From Perkinsus olseni (taxonomy: Eukaryota > Perkinsozoa > Perkinsida > Perkinsidae), in contig JABANP010000461.1 in NCBI GenBank assembly GCA_013115135.1, positions 1-42,245 of the forward strand: a stretch of 42,245 nucleotides of DNA. Reading direction: 5' to 3'. Both the position numbers and the translations under genes were made by a program. The notes below the pieces were generated by a model that saw only the letters and a program-made list of their open reading frames with translations, did not search any database and was not told the origin of the DNA. Below, piece by piece: positions 29,657 through 40,771 of the stretch (within the stretch, counting starts at the first letter, position 1; each line of letters begins with the position of its first letter).

Positions 29657-30547
29657 GGTGCAGGACTGCTGGGCCGCGTCCTCGCTATTCTTGTCGTGTC
29701 AGTTCTGATGCTTGGAAGGACTGGACGCTCTATCCCTCTATCAAGTAAGCACGCAGTTTTTGCTGGTCCCGACAGTATGCTTCCTCAGGTACACATCTCC
29801 CGCTGTGAGAATACCGTCGGACGGCTTGGGAGTGGTCAAGGCCGAGCCTGGATACCTCACTCTCCGCGGTTCAGATGTACGTGTCTGCCACGCCCGTTGT
29901 TCTATCTCTGCCTGTAGGGCAAGATGCACGAGTATTTAGTACAAGAACTTGGCGGTATGAGGCGAAGTAAGGCTAGACACGGCCACGCTATGGGTGGCGA
30001 GCAGGTGAGGAGCTCTGCTGGTACCGGCCGTGACGATCCTGCGCAGGCCGCTACGCCTGAGGACGGCTCCCCCGCCCAGGAGGAGGCTTCGATTGAATCT
30101 CCCAGTCCTCAGTATCTTATTGAAAGGCCCTTCATTATTGATGTAGTCATTCGCAGGGGGCTGGGGCTGTCGGCCAGCGGTGAGGGTGTTCAGGGGCATC
30201 ACTCGACAAGCGAGTACAACAAGCCGTCTAATAAGGCTGGCGGGCACAAAGCAGTCCGCAAACCTGAGAACTTATGTGGGCCGCTGTATTTGGAGATGAG
30301 GTGGAATTTCGTGGCGCGCGCAGGTTCGACCTACTCAATGGTATGCAGCGCGGACCCGTCTTGTGAATGCGAGACTGGCTACTATAAAGTGAGTTCTGTC
30401 CACGCTACTTCTTTGTGAGTTGGCTGTCTTGTCAGGCACTCGATTCGAGGGCTAAGGATAACTCCACCTGCTACCTTTGTGTAAGGCATTTTGTTACTAT
30501 TTCTCCTCCCTACCCGGCCGTTCCTGGTCGACTTGCTCGCTGTCTAG
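29657..30547 (+). other. Possible 5' exons of the second protease; unresolved
   Basis: Candidate exons with splice borders: 29789-29876 (YTSPAVRIPSDGLGVV...) and a long open stretch from 29918 to about 30390 ending CSADPSCECETGYYK. They may form the N-terminal extension of the protease below or a separate short gene. I do not recognise the sequence and cannot place a start codon. Confidence 0.35.
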
Positions 30548-32102
30548 GTGCCGAAGGTCCCCGGGATTCAAGTCTCGAACGAGGCCAATGAAATTCTGCC
30601 GGGTACTTTGGTCTGACCGTCCGACCGGTTCGAGGGTGAATGTGTGATTTTCTCAGAGTCCTGGGACTGGCGTAATGTTGACGGCAAGAATTATCTATCC
30701 TTTACGAGGAACCAGCACAATCCCAGCTACTGCGGTGGCTGCTGGGCGTTCGCATGTAAGACATTCCACCTGTCCCTGCCTCCTAGGACTTCCCTTCAGC
30801 GACCTCGGCTTTCGCCGACCGGTTGACGATCAAAGATGATCGACGATGGCCCAATAAGGCTATATCTCCTCAACAGGTAACGGTCGCTGCAGGTGGCCAC
30901 TTTCTGACTAACTCGTAGCAAGCAGAGGTGCCTCGCTCCGCTCAGATCTATCTTAGGCGTGTCTTAGTTGCCCGATAGTCGTCGCTTTGCAGGTTATTAA
31001 CTGTCGTGGTGGCGGGGACTGCTATGGCGGTGATAAGTACGGCGTTTATGATTTCTTTTATACTTACGGCGCGGTAGGTGGTCGCATCGCGAGCCTGCCG
31101 CTGTTGGGAGCTCGTCGATGGTGGCAGGTTCATGATACGTGCAGAGCGTATACCGCGACCAACTTTGATGATTTCTTGGGGTGGTGTCCGGCAGAGGCCC
31201 GCTGCATGGAGTGCACCGATGGTCCCGATGGGTGCAAGGCCACGGCCAACTACAGGACGTGGTAGGGAAGGGTGCTCGTAGGCGGGAGGGCAGGAGTGAT
31301 GCTGGCCAGGCACGTACGAGACTTCGCAAGGCTGGAGGGCGCCGACCAGATCAAGCGCGAAATTTGGAAGAGGGGCCCCGTGGGGTGCGGTGTGGATGCC
31401 ACTAAACAGATGGACGAGTGAGTCTGCCCTGCGGTGGAAGGGAGACGAGAAAATGAGTAATTTAGTTACGAAGGCGGAATATTTTACCAAGACAAGCCCA
31501 ATCCCGAGATCAATCATGAGGTCTCCCTGGTCGGCTGGGGCCAGGATCCTGACACTAAGGATGAGTAAGTTAGTCAACAGCGCCGCGTTCCACGCTCGCG
31601 GCTTCCTCTCCTCGCCGTGGCTGGTGCCCTCGCAAAGCATATATGGTGTGGTCTGAGCTGCTACAATACATTGCTTTGAAAGGTACTGGGTCATGCGTAA
31701 CTCCTGGGGCAGCTTCTGGGGAGAGCACGGCTACATGAGAATCAAGTTCGGCACACTGTTGATCGATTCGCAATGCAGGTGAGTGTCGATTGTCTTGCCT
31801 TTTGGTCGTCACAGACTTGCTGTGCTATTCAGCTGGGGAGAGCCTGGCGAGAATGTGAGAGGAAAGGTTGTCCCTAACGTGCCGTTTGCCGTCGGAAGTA
31901 AGAAGATTCCGATCTCCACTACAATCATCTCATCGTATTCTCTCCTCGTTGACTCAGAGGTGGACCGTGGTCCTATTGCTGTGTTGCAGATACGAAGTCT
32001 CTTGTTGTGGCAAATTACGTGGAGATGGACCCCAAGGGCAACGCCGTCGACCTCCACCCTGTCAGTGAATCGGCGGAGGAGTCCGTAGAGATAACAATAT
32101 GA
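30548..32102 (+). CDS. Cathepsin Z/X-like papain-family cysteine protease (gene 2), 5' end open
   Basis: Ten exons in phase: 30548-30610, 30659-30755, 30800-30876, 30993-31073, 31128-31261, 31310-31417, 31466-31564, 31683-31778, 31833-31897, 31990-32102 (310 codons before the stop). Motifs match cathepsin [21 protein letters not shown], catalytic Cys in [36 protein letters not shown], catalytic His in [11 protein letters not shown], Asn in [16 protein letters not shown] tail of about 55 residues beyond the usual end is acidic. It is a tandem, well-diverged paralogue of gene 1 with more introns. The start codon and signal peptide are not located. Exon 2's acceptor could also be 2 nt upstream. 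Confidence 0.85.
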
Positions 32103-32780
32103 TGTTATCAATGTCTTGACTATTATTATCACCTTCTCATGTACACCACCGTTCTGTCAAGGTGAATGGTATATGAGTCGGAGCAATGCTTTATCATTGT
32201 CTGTTGCTACTACTGCTGCTGATGATGATAGCAGTAGTAGCATGTACAAGCGTATGCCTGTTACCAGTGCATGGCACCACCTGACAGCGCAAACGCGCAT
32301 TTCTGTATTGTACAGTTGCCTTCTTGGCCTGATAACAATAATAATAAAAACAACAACAATAACACTATCAATATCAGCAATAGCAGCATGCCGTTAATTG
32401 CCATCTCTTATTTTTAATAATTCGGCGCATTCATGTCAGCGCCTCGTCTCAAATACGTTGCCATCGTTAATGATGATGGCGGTCAGCAGACTGCTAACCG
32501 CTACCGTTGCAGGATCGGTTATGACCGTTTGCTACTGCCTGTGCATTCTACACGACAGTTTACGGGGTACCATAGAATGTTGTAGTAATAGTACGAAGAA
32601 GAAGATGGCACTGATAGATGCTTTTGTTAGAGTGCTGGTGTTGCGTGCAAGTGGCGATTGAAAGTGGTAATCGTGAATCGCTTCGCTCCGCTAAGAAATC
32701 GTGACGGCGTCATTGTCGGCGTTTAAAACTCCCTTGTTGGTAGCAGTCAGTATTTTGTGATTCTGTAGCATCCACATCAT
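32103..32780. other. Intergenic with trinucleotide hairpin
   Basis: GCTACTACTGCT, GCTGATGATGAT, AGCAGTAGTAGC near 32203-32242 forms a 12-bp stem from triplet repeats. AT-rich microsatellite runs follow near 32335-32390. No gene recognised. Confidence 0.5.
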
Positions 32781-33986
32781 ATGAGTGGTCCAACTGGTGA
32801 TGGAATTATGAACGTGCCCGATGCCGCTGGTGTCGATAAGATCCTGCAGCAGATCGTCGGCAACGCCGCCGATCCTACCACCACCAACGGTGCCTCTGAG
32901 GGTGGCCCTGAAGGGTTCGTCAAGAATACATTTTTAGAGTTTGGTGTTAAGCCAAGCGTCTTTAATAGGGCCTCAACGTGTCCGCCTGGGACGATGGGCG
33001 CTGAGAAGGAGTCCGCAGCCGCTCCGGGTGTTGCGGGGACTGCTATGGCTCCTGTAGGGGCGGAGCTGGCTTCGATGGGCGGACTAGAGGCTGTCAGCGA
33101 GGAGCCGAAGAGCGGTTCAATTTCGCCGGCTCCACAGGTTGATACACCCCCATTCTCACCGGGGTTCGTTTCTGCTGGACATCAGCAGCAGCAAGAGGAG
33201 GGTGGCGGCGAGGCTGAGGAAGAGCTCACTACGGTCATGCTGAGGAACATCCCGAACAAGTACACTCAAAGTAGCCTGCTGGAGGCGATCGATGAGAAGG
33301 GCTTCAAAACGATGTATAATTTCTTTTACCTGCCGGTGGATTTCAAGAACGGTTGTAATATGGGCTACGCCTTCATCAACTTTGCTCATCATGATTACGC
33401 CGTGAGGTTCATGGAGGTCTTCGACGGCTACCAGTTGCCAGCTGTGCGCTCGGTCAAGATCTGCGCGGTGTGCTGGGCCAGGGTTCAGGGCCTTGAGCGT
33501 AATGTCGAGCACTACCGCAATTCTCCTGTTAACGAGTTGCCGGACCCTCAATACCGTCCACTGCTGTTCGGCGCTGACGGTAGCGATCTGCCATTCCCGG
33601 CTCCTGATCAGAGTTCTAAGAGAAGCAACGTTCGTCGTATGCTTGCAGCAGTCCCAGGAGGCGGTGGCCATGCTAGTCACGTTGAGAACGGCGGCGGCGG
33701 ACCCCGGGCGAACAGGCGTCACGGCAATGGCGCTCCCAACGCCGCTAACAAGCTTTTTATCGGTGGTTTGAGTCCTACTACTACTGATGATGACATCCGA
33801 GCACACTTCTCGCAATTCGGCCAAGTACTGGACTCTACCGTGGTTCGGGACAGGAAGACGGATGTGTCTCGAGGCTTCGGCTTCTGTACTTTTGCCAGTG
33901 AGGCTGTGGCAAGATACGTTCTTGAACAGCGCCATTGGATCGATGGCCAGAGTGTTGGAGTGAGGCTTTACTCGCAGGATAAGTAG
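32781..33986 (+). CDS. Mei2-type RNA-binding protein with RRM_2 and a C-terminal RRM
   Basis: 401 aa, single exon. Residues 1-148 are low-complexity. About 150-260 is a Mei2-family RRM_2 domain: TTVMLRNIPNKYTQ, FFYLPVDFKNGCNMGYAFINF and CWARVQGLERNVEHYRNS. About 323-401 is a canonical RRM with RNP2 LFIGGL and RNP1 RGFGFCTF. A Gly/Arg-rich linker joins them. Mei2 proteins bind RNA, and in fungi and plants act in meiosis. In plant Mei2-like proteins the RRM_2 domain is the last of three; here it precedes a classical RRM, an order less familiar to me. The ATG choice is supported by an acceptor-like CTGTAG just upstream. Confidence 0.95.
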   Translation: MSGPTGDGIMNVPDAAGVDKILQQIVGNAADPTTTNGASEGGPEGFVKNTFLEFGVKPSVFNRASTCPPGTMGAEKESAAAPGVAGTAMAPVGAELASMGGLEAVSEEPKSGSISPAPQVDTPPFSPGFVSAGHQQQQEEGGGEAEEELTTVMLRNIPNKYTQSSLLEAIDEKGFKTMYNFFYLPVDFKNGCNMGYAFINFAHHDYAVRFMEVFDGYQLPAVRSVKICAVCWARVQGLERNVEHYRNSPVNELPDPQYRPLLFGADGSDLPFPAPDQSSKRSNVRRMLAAVPGGGGHASHVENGGGGPRANRRHGNGAPNAANKLFIGGLSPTTTDDDIRAHFSQFGQVLDSTVVRDRKTDVSRGFGFCTFASEAVARYVLEQRHWIDGQSVGVRLYSQDK

Positions 33987-34319
33987 TCATGAGCTGGTCC
34001 ATGGGCGGCGGTTGACGGCGTCGTACGGTCGAGCGATGAAGTACTTTAGCATCATTTAGGTGTTGGGAAATGGTCTCTTTCTTATTGTTGGTAATGGTAG
34101 TAGTTTCGGTATGTGTTGAAGTGTCCGCTTGTCCTCTGGGCGAAAGGGAGTCGCCGTGTGTCGATGCTGTCGGCATTTCTCTATAACTATTCTCACCGTT
34201 GCCGCGCTTGCTCGGTTCATAAGATGATACTCCTTTGTCCACCACGCAGTCCTTGCGGTTGTAGTGTTAGTCGGAATGGTACGGATTTGAGGCCTGACCG
34301 AGGCGCCTGTTGCGTGTGA
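33987..34319. other. Intergenic, nothing recognised
   Basis: 3' flank of the RRM gene and 5' flank of the next gene. Confidence 0.6.
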
Positions 34320-35334
34320 ATGTCCGGCTCTCTGTTCTCTGATGAGCCCGAGTTCAGCCTTTTGTGGACTGACCAGGAGGCTAAGTCTGGCTACACCTCC
34401 TGCGTCAAGGCCGAGTTGTGCGTGCCCTACTTCTTCAGGGATGTGGGCAGATGTGAACGAAAGTAATGAGGGTGACTTCATTCGTCTTTGAGTCAGTAGA
34501 CACCGGTCGCCCGACACGCTTTGTAATTCTCTCTCGAACGATGAAGGCGAATGTGAATTTGAGCTGACCGCCGCTCGGCATTCTGCCTGCGTAGCCTATC
34601 GTGATTTTGCAGTACACTTTATAGCTTCATTACCAGTGGTAATAATAAGAATGAGGGCTTTATTATGAAGCTGCTGATGGCTCCATGGCAGTCTATCACT
34701 GTGTCGAGAAGTTGTGGCTGCCATACACGGAACATAGGCAATGGGGTCGTAGCTCGTGTGTCGTGTTATTAGCTAAGCCCTTAACACTGTTGAGTGCATA
34801 CGTCGAGTTTTCTAGCGGCTCGAGACGGTTTTGGGTAAGGACGGGGGCTCCGTCCTGAAGTGTCCGTCACGGAGCCTCCCGTCGCTTATCTGATGCGCTA
34901 TGTTGCTCATCGATTTTGGTGCTCAGGTACCCCGAGGGTCAACCGATAGGTCGCTCTGGTGTCTTTGACTACCTCTTTGATTTTTACAACTACTTCTTCC
35001 CTACACACCTCCCTCGGAACTGGTAAGGCAGCCCCTGTCGTCCGGAAAAGGGGACAGCAGCACACAAAGTGCTAGATGTCGGCCTTGGCCGTCATTTCTT
35101 AGCTAGTGCGAGGGCCCTTTTCCTTTTTTTAGTATACTCACCTACAGGGATATGACGGGCAAGAATCCTCGCATGAGCGATGTCGATAGACGCTCAGATT
35201 GTGTGACGCGGTGTGACAGGCAGGCCTGGGTTGAATGGAGTCGGTGGAGGTGTCACGAGCGTTGTTGGGATAAGTTTACGGAGGTCCCGGCTTCTACCGT
35301 TGTTGAAGATGGGGTTGCGGCTAGCGATGAATGA
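34320..35334 (+). CDS. Small protein with paired CX3C motifs, unknown function
   Basis: Three exons with GT-AG borders whose phases match: 34320-34462, 34927-35022, 35148-35334 (141 aa). The N-terminal part is MSGSLFSDEPEFSLLWTD. The middle is aromatic-rich (FDYLFDFYNYFFPTHLPRNW). The C-terminal part has CVTRC and CHERC separated by 12 residues (DRQAWVEWSRWR), a twin CX3C spacing like that of small mitochondrial intermembrane-space or respiratory-complex proteins with helical hairpins. I do not recognise the family; a mitochondrial accessory subunit is a guess. Intron 1 (464 nt) contains an imperfect inverted repeat, GACGGG.GGCTCCGT...ACGGAGCC.CCCGTC, near 34841-34885. Confidence 0.6.
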
Positions 35335-35505
35335 GAATGAGATTGATGTTTCGGATGAGCACGTGTTGATGATGATAATGTGGAAGTTTTCTTCTGTGAT
35401 TTTCTGTTGTTGTTGTTGTGGGGCACCGCCCTGTTGTTGGTAGTGTCGTCCGCGTTAGTTTCTTCGTTTTCCTTGTGTCCTATTTATTATCTGTAAATTG
35501 CTGCG

Positions 35506-36948
35506 ATGTCACCAATCTCGGCTGACAGCCATACGGTGAGTGATCTCGAAGAGGCCGCCACAAGGAGCCAGTCGACAGTATCGGTCGAAGTCGAGAAGCC
35601 CAAGGTGGACGACTCTGAGGTCGCCGATGCCTATAATGAACCGAAGACAAGAGGCAACTTCATCACTCGGAGTGGAGCCTGGAAATCTACCGCTCGAAAA
35701 CTGAATCAGTGGTGGACTAGCTTCAAGAAAGATCCTCGCTTCTTGCTTGACTTGGTTATCGTCTATGTATCGGTCATTGTTGACTTTATGGGCTACACTA
35801 TGCTCTCGCCAGTATTTCAACAAGTCGTCCGAACCCTCGGAAACGGAGGGTTAGGCGATAGCCTTGGTGCCTCCATGCTCATGACCTTCTACGCCATTGG
35901 GCAGTTCATTACAGCGCTTATCTACGGCCCCCTCTCTGATCGGTATGGTCGAAGAATTGTCTTTGTTATTGGTTACACGTTCGCTTGCGTATTTTATATA
36001 CTTTTGGCCGTTTCTTGGGATTACTGGTCCTATGCCATCTTCAGATTTTGCGGTGGCTTGGCAACTGGTACTAGGCCTGTCGTTTTCTCCTTCCTTGGAG
36101 ACATTGCCACCCCTGCGGAGATGCCCTTCTATTCTGCCTTCGTCTCCATCATGATCGCCATTGGCGCTGTGATGCCTATGGTCGGTGGGGCTCTCGGCGA
36201 CATTTGGTGGAGGGCCCCTGCGTGCTTCGGTGCGGGTTGGACGGGCTTCTGGGCTGTGGTCTGCATTCTTTGGCTTCGAAACCCGAAGAAGAACGACAGT
36301 GTTGGTGGTGGTGTTGTTAACGCTGAAGGCAAGGTGTCATTCCCTATTATGAAGACCTTCCTCTTTATCGTTGTGCTCAGCATGATTACCTACACCGGTT
36401 TCTGTACTCAGTACACAAACATGTCCATCATTACTATTTTCCCTTGGTTGCTCGAAAACAAGTTCAGGATGACAGAAAGTGATGTTGGTCTGATCATGGG
36501 TTCCGATGCTATCCCAACCTTCCTCAGTCTAGTGGTACTCTTCATGCCACTGTCGAGTTGTGGTGTACCGATGCCCTTGCTAGCCTGCTTGGGTATGATA
36601 TTCCATTCCGTTATGATAACGCTGCCATTTGTAAATAACGAAACTGGTGTCGTTTTCCTCCAGTATTCTCTTAACTTGGGCAATTCGCTCGCATATGCGT
36701 CCGTGCCGGTGATCGCTAAGCTGATAGCGCCAGCGCCTCGGCGTGGTTTCGTCAATTCCATTGTCCTCTCGGCCACTCTCGGTGCGGGTATATTTGGTCC
36801 CCTTATTTCCGGCCCTCTTTTCAATATTTGGTTGCCTCTGCCCTTCATTGTGTGTTTCTGTATCTCTGCTACTGGTGCAATATGTATGCTCTTCTGCTGG
36901 AAATTGGCTCCTATCCTGGTGAAGCGGCTGGAAGACGGATCGAATTAG
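35506..36948 (+). CDS. MFS transporter, 12-TM drug/solute antiporter-like
   Basis: 480 aa, single exon. A soluble N-terminal region of about 80 residues precedes the first membrane segment (LDLVIVYVSVIVDFMGYTML). Around 12 hydrophobic segments follow, with a charged central loop near residues 265-280 (RNPKKNDSVGGG). The loop 2-3 signature is clear: GPLSDRYGRR at residues 141-150, the MFS motif A. The family moves small solutes across membranes by uniport, symport or antiport; the layout is closest to TetA-type efflux carriers, but substrate cannot be read from sequence. Acts in the plasma or an organelle membrane. No introns, unlike its neighbours. Confidence 0.93.
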   Translation: MSPISADSHTVSDLEEAATRSQSTVSVEVEKPKVDDSEVADAYNEPKTRGNFITRSGAWKSTARKLNQWWTSFKKDPRFLLDLVIVYVSVIVDFMGYTMLSPVFQQVVRTLGNGGLGDSLGASMLMTFYAIGQFITALIYGPLSDRYGRRIVFVIGYTFACVFYILLAVSWDYWSYAIFRFCGGLATGTRPVVFSFLGDIATPAEMPFYSAFVSIMIAIGAVMPMVGGALGDIWWRAPACFGAGWTGFWAVVCILWLRNPKKNDSVGGGVVNAEGKVSFPIMKTFLFIVVLSMITYTGFCTQYTNMSIITIFPWLLENKFRMTESDVGLIMGSDAIPTFLSLVVLFMPLSSCGVPMPLLACLGMIFHSVMITLPFVNNETGVVFLQYSLNLGNSLAYASVPVIAKLIAPAPRRGFVNSIVLSATLGAGIFGPLISGPLFNIWLPLPFIVCFCISATGAICMLFCWKLAPILVKRLEDGSN

Positions 36949-37973
36949 GGTTCGATTCGGTGACGACCTGCCGACGCCGAAGTACGACGATTCACCTCGA
37001 AAGGCTTATTAAATTTCTTTACTCTATGTTGTTGTTGTTCTTGTCCTTGACTGCCACATCAATATACTGGACGACCATCATCATTGAGGGCGGTCCTCCT
37101 CCTGCTACTTATATCTAGTTCAAGCTATGTATGTCGCCAGTCCCATTATAGCAACGCATCGTAGTCATCGCTCTGCAATCTAATGGGAATATGTTCCTCC
37201 TAATTTATAGCGGAGCGATGCAGCTGCAGTTCGTCAAACGTTTGGACGACAGGCATGATGTACAGCAGGAATGTGGAAAAGTAGTCACTCCTCTATTATC
37301 ATTGATAAGATGAAGATGATGAAAACTGCTTAAGTCAATCGTTTTGGGTAGCTCTAGCCCCCTTACAACGAGTGTTACATAATAATCAATAAACCCTTTG
37401 TTGTGTTCTGTCAGTGGTGGTGAAGTACGCGAGTCAACAACATTAGTATACAGTCCCCAGGCGTTATTGCATACATCGGGATGAACAGCTTTTTTGAGTG
37501 GGTTCACGAATCGGAGTTCGCTAAAGAGGTGTTATTGAGTTGTTCTTCACGTACTGAGGTGTCCCAGAGGAAAGCTTCTTGATGAACTGTCCAATCGCAC
37601 TGCATATCAATGCTACAGAGATTCCCTAGCTGAGGACATCAGCAAGAGTCTAAGCCAGAATCGTCGTTGGACTAAACTTACACATACGGTGAGACCTCAC
37701 TTCCTGGACGTCTGTCAGTTGATTTTTGCGCTCAGTGATTTGGAAAGCACGTGTGCTTGGATGTACAGGTAGAGTCGGAATCGTTACCTCACCTTGCTGG
37801 TCCCCCTATGGCGTTTGGCACACAACTGTGGTGTCTTGTGTTCAAGTAGACGTTTGGCACGCGAATGCAATGAACTGTAATAGAGGTGTGCACCATAATC
37901 AAATGACGATGAAGCACATTTAAGTTTTGCATGGGCTCCAGCTCTCACACGAAGCTTCAATAGTCGTCGGTAC

Positions 37974-38148
37974 TCAGACAGGGATAACTTGTTTGATTTG
38001 TTCTCATACCGCTTTGCGGTCTGAAGGTGTCCTAAGAGTTGGTCATCATTTACCACATTGAAACAAGAGTGTAAATTCTCAGCCCCGAAAGATGATAATA
38101 CCATGTTCTTCACAGCCATGGGCTACTCTGGAACACGGACCAAGTATG
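37974..38148. repeat. Local tandem duplication, left copy
   Basis: Two blocks (37974-38051 and 38079-38148) match 38203-38280 and 38302-38371 almost perfectly, with an unrelated 20-30 nt between the blocks in each copy. The first block begins TCAGACAGGGATAACTTG. Confidence 0.93.
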
Positions 38149-38202
38149 TCTATCATCATCAAATCCACTGAATAACTCTACAGGTATTCACATTTGAAAG
38201 CT

Positions 38203-38371
38203 TCAGACAGGGATAACTTGTTTGATTTGTTCTCATACCGCTTTGCGGTCTGAAGGTGTCCTAAGAGTTGGTCATCATTTGCTCTCATGCAGTAATAGAA
38301 TTCAGCCCCGAAAGATGATAATACCATGTTCTTCACAGCCGTGGGCTACTCTGGAACACGGACCAAGTATG
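38203..38371. repeat. Local tandem duplication, right copy
   Basis: Partner of 37974-38148 at an offset of 229 then 223 bp. The central spacer differs while both flanking blocks are conserved. Confidence 0.93.
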
Positions 38372-38792
38372 CTTATCATCACTATTCTCATAATCATCAA
38401 TATGTACCAACTGCAACGTACTCACACAAGCACTAGCAAGCTAAGAGAGTATAGCGAGCAGAGGGTCCCTCTAGCCGTAGGTGAACGATGAGATAGGTTG
38501 AAGAGGCCCAATCCCAGATGCCTATAATACGGCCACAAAATCAATGCCAGATCTCAGTACTTCTTAGAGGTTAAATTTGGTTCCTCACCAACAATAGGAG
38601 GATTGACAGATAAAAGTGTCATCATAGAGAGGATTGCATTTAATAGATTGATAATGATGTTCTACGTGGATGAAATGAGGATTTGCGAAATCGATCAGCT
38701 AATCGATATTGTAGGAACAGCTTTCCCGGGCGAGCGCCAAAGTCAGCTCACTTTCCGTTCCCGTCTGTTTCGTTTTACTTTTTTGTGGTTAC

Positions 38793-40673
38793 ATGACTGA
38801 CGTGGCTGCGGTGCCGATCTCAGAGCTTCTGCATGATGCCGAGAAGGGAGGCTGCCAAGCTGGCATCACTTACTTGCAGCAGTTGAGACTCAGGAAAATG
38901 GTAGTACACAAATCTGCACTCAAATGCCGCTCTAGAACTACCATGTGAACTGAACTTAGCTCACGTGGATTGACATCGTGCTGCCAAAAAAGGGAATCTG
39001 ATCGTGCTGGTGTCCTCGAGGCTCCGAGTTTCTCGGCCAGCTGTTTGTTCATGCAGCCACAAAGCTCCATAGTCAAACAAAGGCACTTCAGTACTTCCCG
39101 TCTTTCTTAATCGCCCTAAGGCTGTACCCCATAATTCGAACTTACATGGTACGTCGAACACTAACAGTATGATTCCATTACGTTAAGCTCCAGTCCACCC
39201 GGACCGGGAGGGGCTCAGTTTCGTCGTAATTTATCGGTGAACATGCAAAATTTATATCAACTCAAACACTGGAGCTCCTCAACGTCGTTGCGCTCGCTGT
39301 GCTGCTATCTAGTGCCAAGCCTTTCGTTTGCTGACAGACACTCCTCCCTAATAAACTCAATCTCGAATTACGGGTAGCCTGCAAATGTTGAACATCGGTT
39401 GGGTGATATCGAGAGGGAGATCCTCCTCCCTTTCTCAGGTGGACCCACACAGCGTCTTGTGTATCGGCTCTCAGCTATTGACTAAGTACTCTGGCAAGCT
39501 CGGCGATGAAAAGTGGCCTGTAATAAATCCGGGGCATACTCGAGCTCCGGTCCAGCCCGCCCTAGGTGCTAGAGCAAGTTCTGTTGGCCTCGTTGCAAGC
39601 TGGCGCTGATGATTGGAGCGCGTATTGTTTGAAATCCTTGAAGAAAAGATTCCCGAAATCACACAGGGTCCAGCGATTGGTAATGATAGCGCGAATTGTC
39701 AGTTCGGTTGACGGGGTTCGTTCTCGGCAGGTTGGACAGTGTAACGAAGCAAGAGGAGACTATGACGCTGCTGAGGAAGTGTACGAGGGTATTATGGAGG
39801 AAGCTAGTGATGATATGGTCACAGAGAAACGCAAATTGGCGGCTAAATTGGGAGAGACTGGGGTAGTAGGCCGTCGTACCACTCCTTTCGGAACTCGTCC
39901 GACATATCATATGGTTGTTGTTCTGCTGCAGCCCACCACTGCTGGTGGTGTAGAGGCCTTGTCGAGTGATATCGCCAACTTCCAAACGGATACTGAAGTG
40001 TGGCAGCAAGTGGCAATGGCCTACGCTGCCCAGGGACAAGTACAGCAGGCGGCCTATTGCTTCGAGGAGGTAATTCATCGGACTGACCCGGTCGATAGAA
40101 GCTTTCCTTATCCATCGTGCTGTACATGCTGCAATCGCCACGTCTTCAGGACCAACGGGCGCCGGGTGTCACGTTAATTCTGCTCTGAGTGTCGCAGTAG
40201 TGGTCCGCAAAAACTCTCCCAGTCGCCAGTTGCTCCGCTTTGCGATCTGTCGCTCTAGCCTGGTCATCGTCATATGACCATTTCATCAGGTGCTCCTGGC
40301 GATGCCCCATAGCATCTACAACATTCTCACCTACGCTGAGCTTCTAGCCAGCGCCGGACAGTAATATCGTATGCAGTATTAGCAATCTTAACCTTCCTGT
40401 ATCTAGGACGGATGACGCTCGGAAGTACTACTGCTTAGCCCTCGAGCACGATGAGAATCATGTGAGGTAGTATAGTATGTTCAGCAAGCACTCAGGCCGT
40501 TGTAGTGATGTGTGCTCAGGGCTTTATGGGGTTTGCTCACGACCATACCGCCTAATGCTGATAACAAGACCGAAGCCAAGCTGCGGAATCTCGCCGTGGG
40601 TCGATTGCGCTCGATCTATAATCAGCAGCCAGCCAGCTCTACCAAAACTGCTATGCTCAAGCTCCTGGCGTAG
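38793..40673 (+). CDS. EMC2: ER membrane protein complex subunit 2 (EMC2/TTC35-like TPR protein)
   Basis: Eight exons with GT-AG borders and matching phases: 38793-38900, 39439-39519, 39566-39679, 39731-39862, 39932-40069, 40290-40360, 40407-40466, 40520-40673 (285 aa; human EMC2 is 297). EMC2 is the cytosolic TPR scaffold of the complex that inserts tail-anchored and multi-pass proteins into the ER membrane. Co-linear landmarks: LLTKYSGKLGDEKW, SLKKRFPKSHRVQRL, GDYDAAEEVYEGIM, EKRKLAAKLG, VWQQVAMAYAAQGQVQQAAYCFEE, MPHSIYNILTYAELLA and ARKYYCLALEHD. Exon 1 is the least conserved part and its assignment is by phase and position; intron 1 (538 nt) is far longer than the rest (mostly 46-70 nt). 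Confidence 0.87.
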
Positions 40674-40771
40674 ATATCTTCACTGAGTTTCCTTCGTCGC
40701 ATTCTTGTCGAGCTTGACGATCTCAGCGCCTTTAAGGTTGTCTTAGTTGGGTTTTTTATGTTGCCCAGTTC

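Larger units (their letters stand above)
36949..38792. other. Intergenic, no gene recognised; contains a local duplication
   Basis: About 1.8 kb without a recognisable coding exon on either strand. It contains a partial tandem duplication (37974-38148 and 38203-38371). Confidence 0.6.

Noticed and set aside
37205..37507. 100-residue minus-strand frame in the intergenic region
   Set aside because: No domain, no splice context and no homologous copy in the window.
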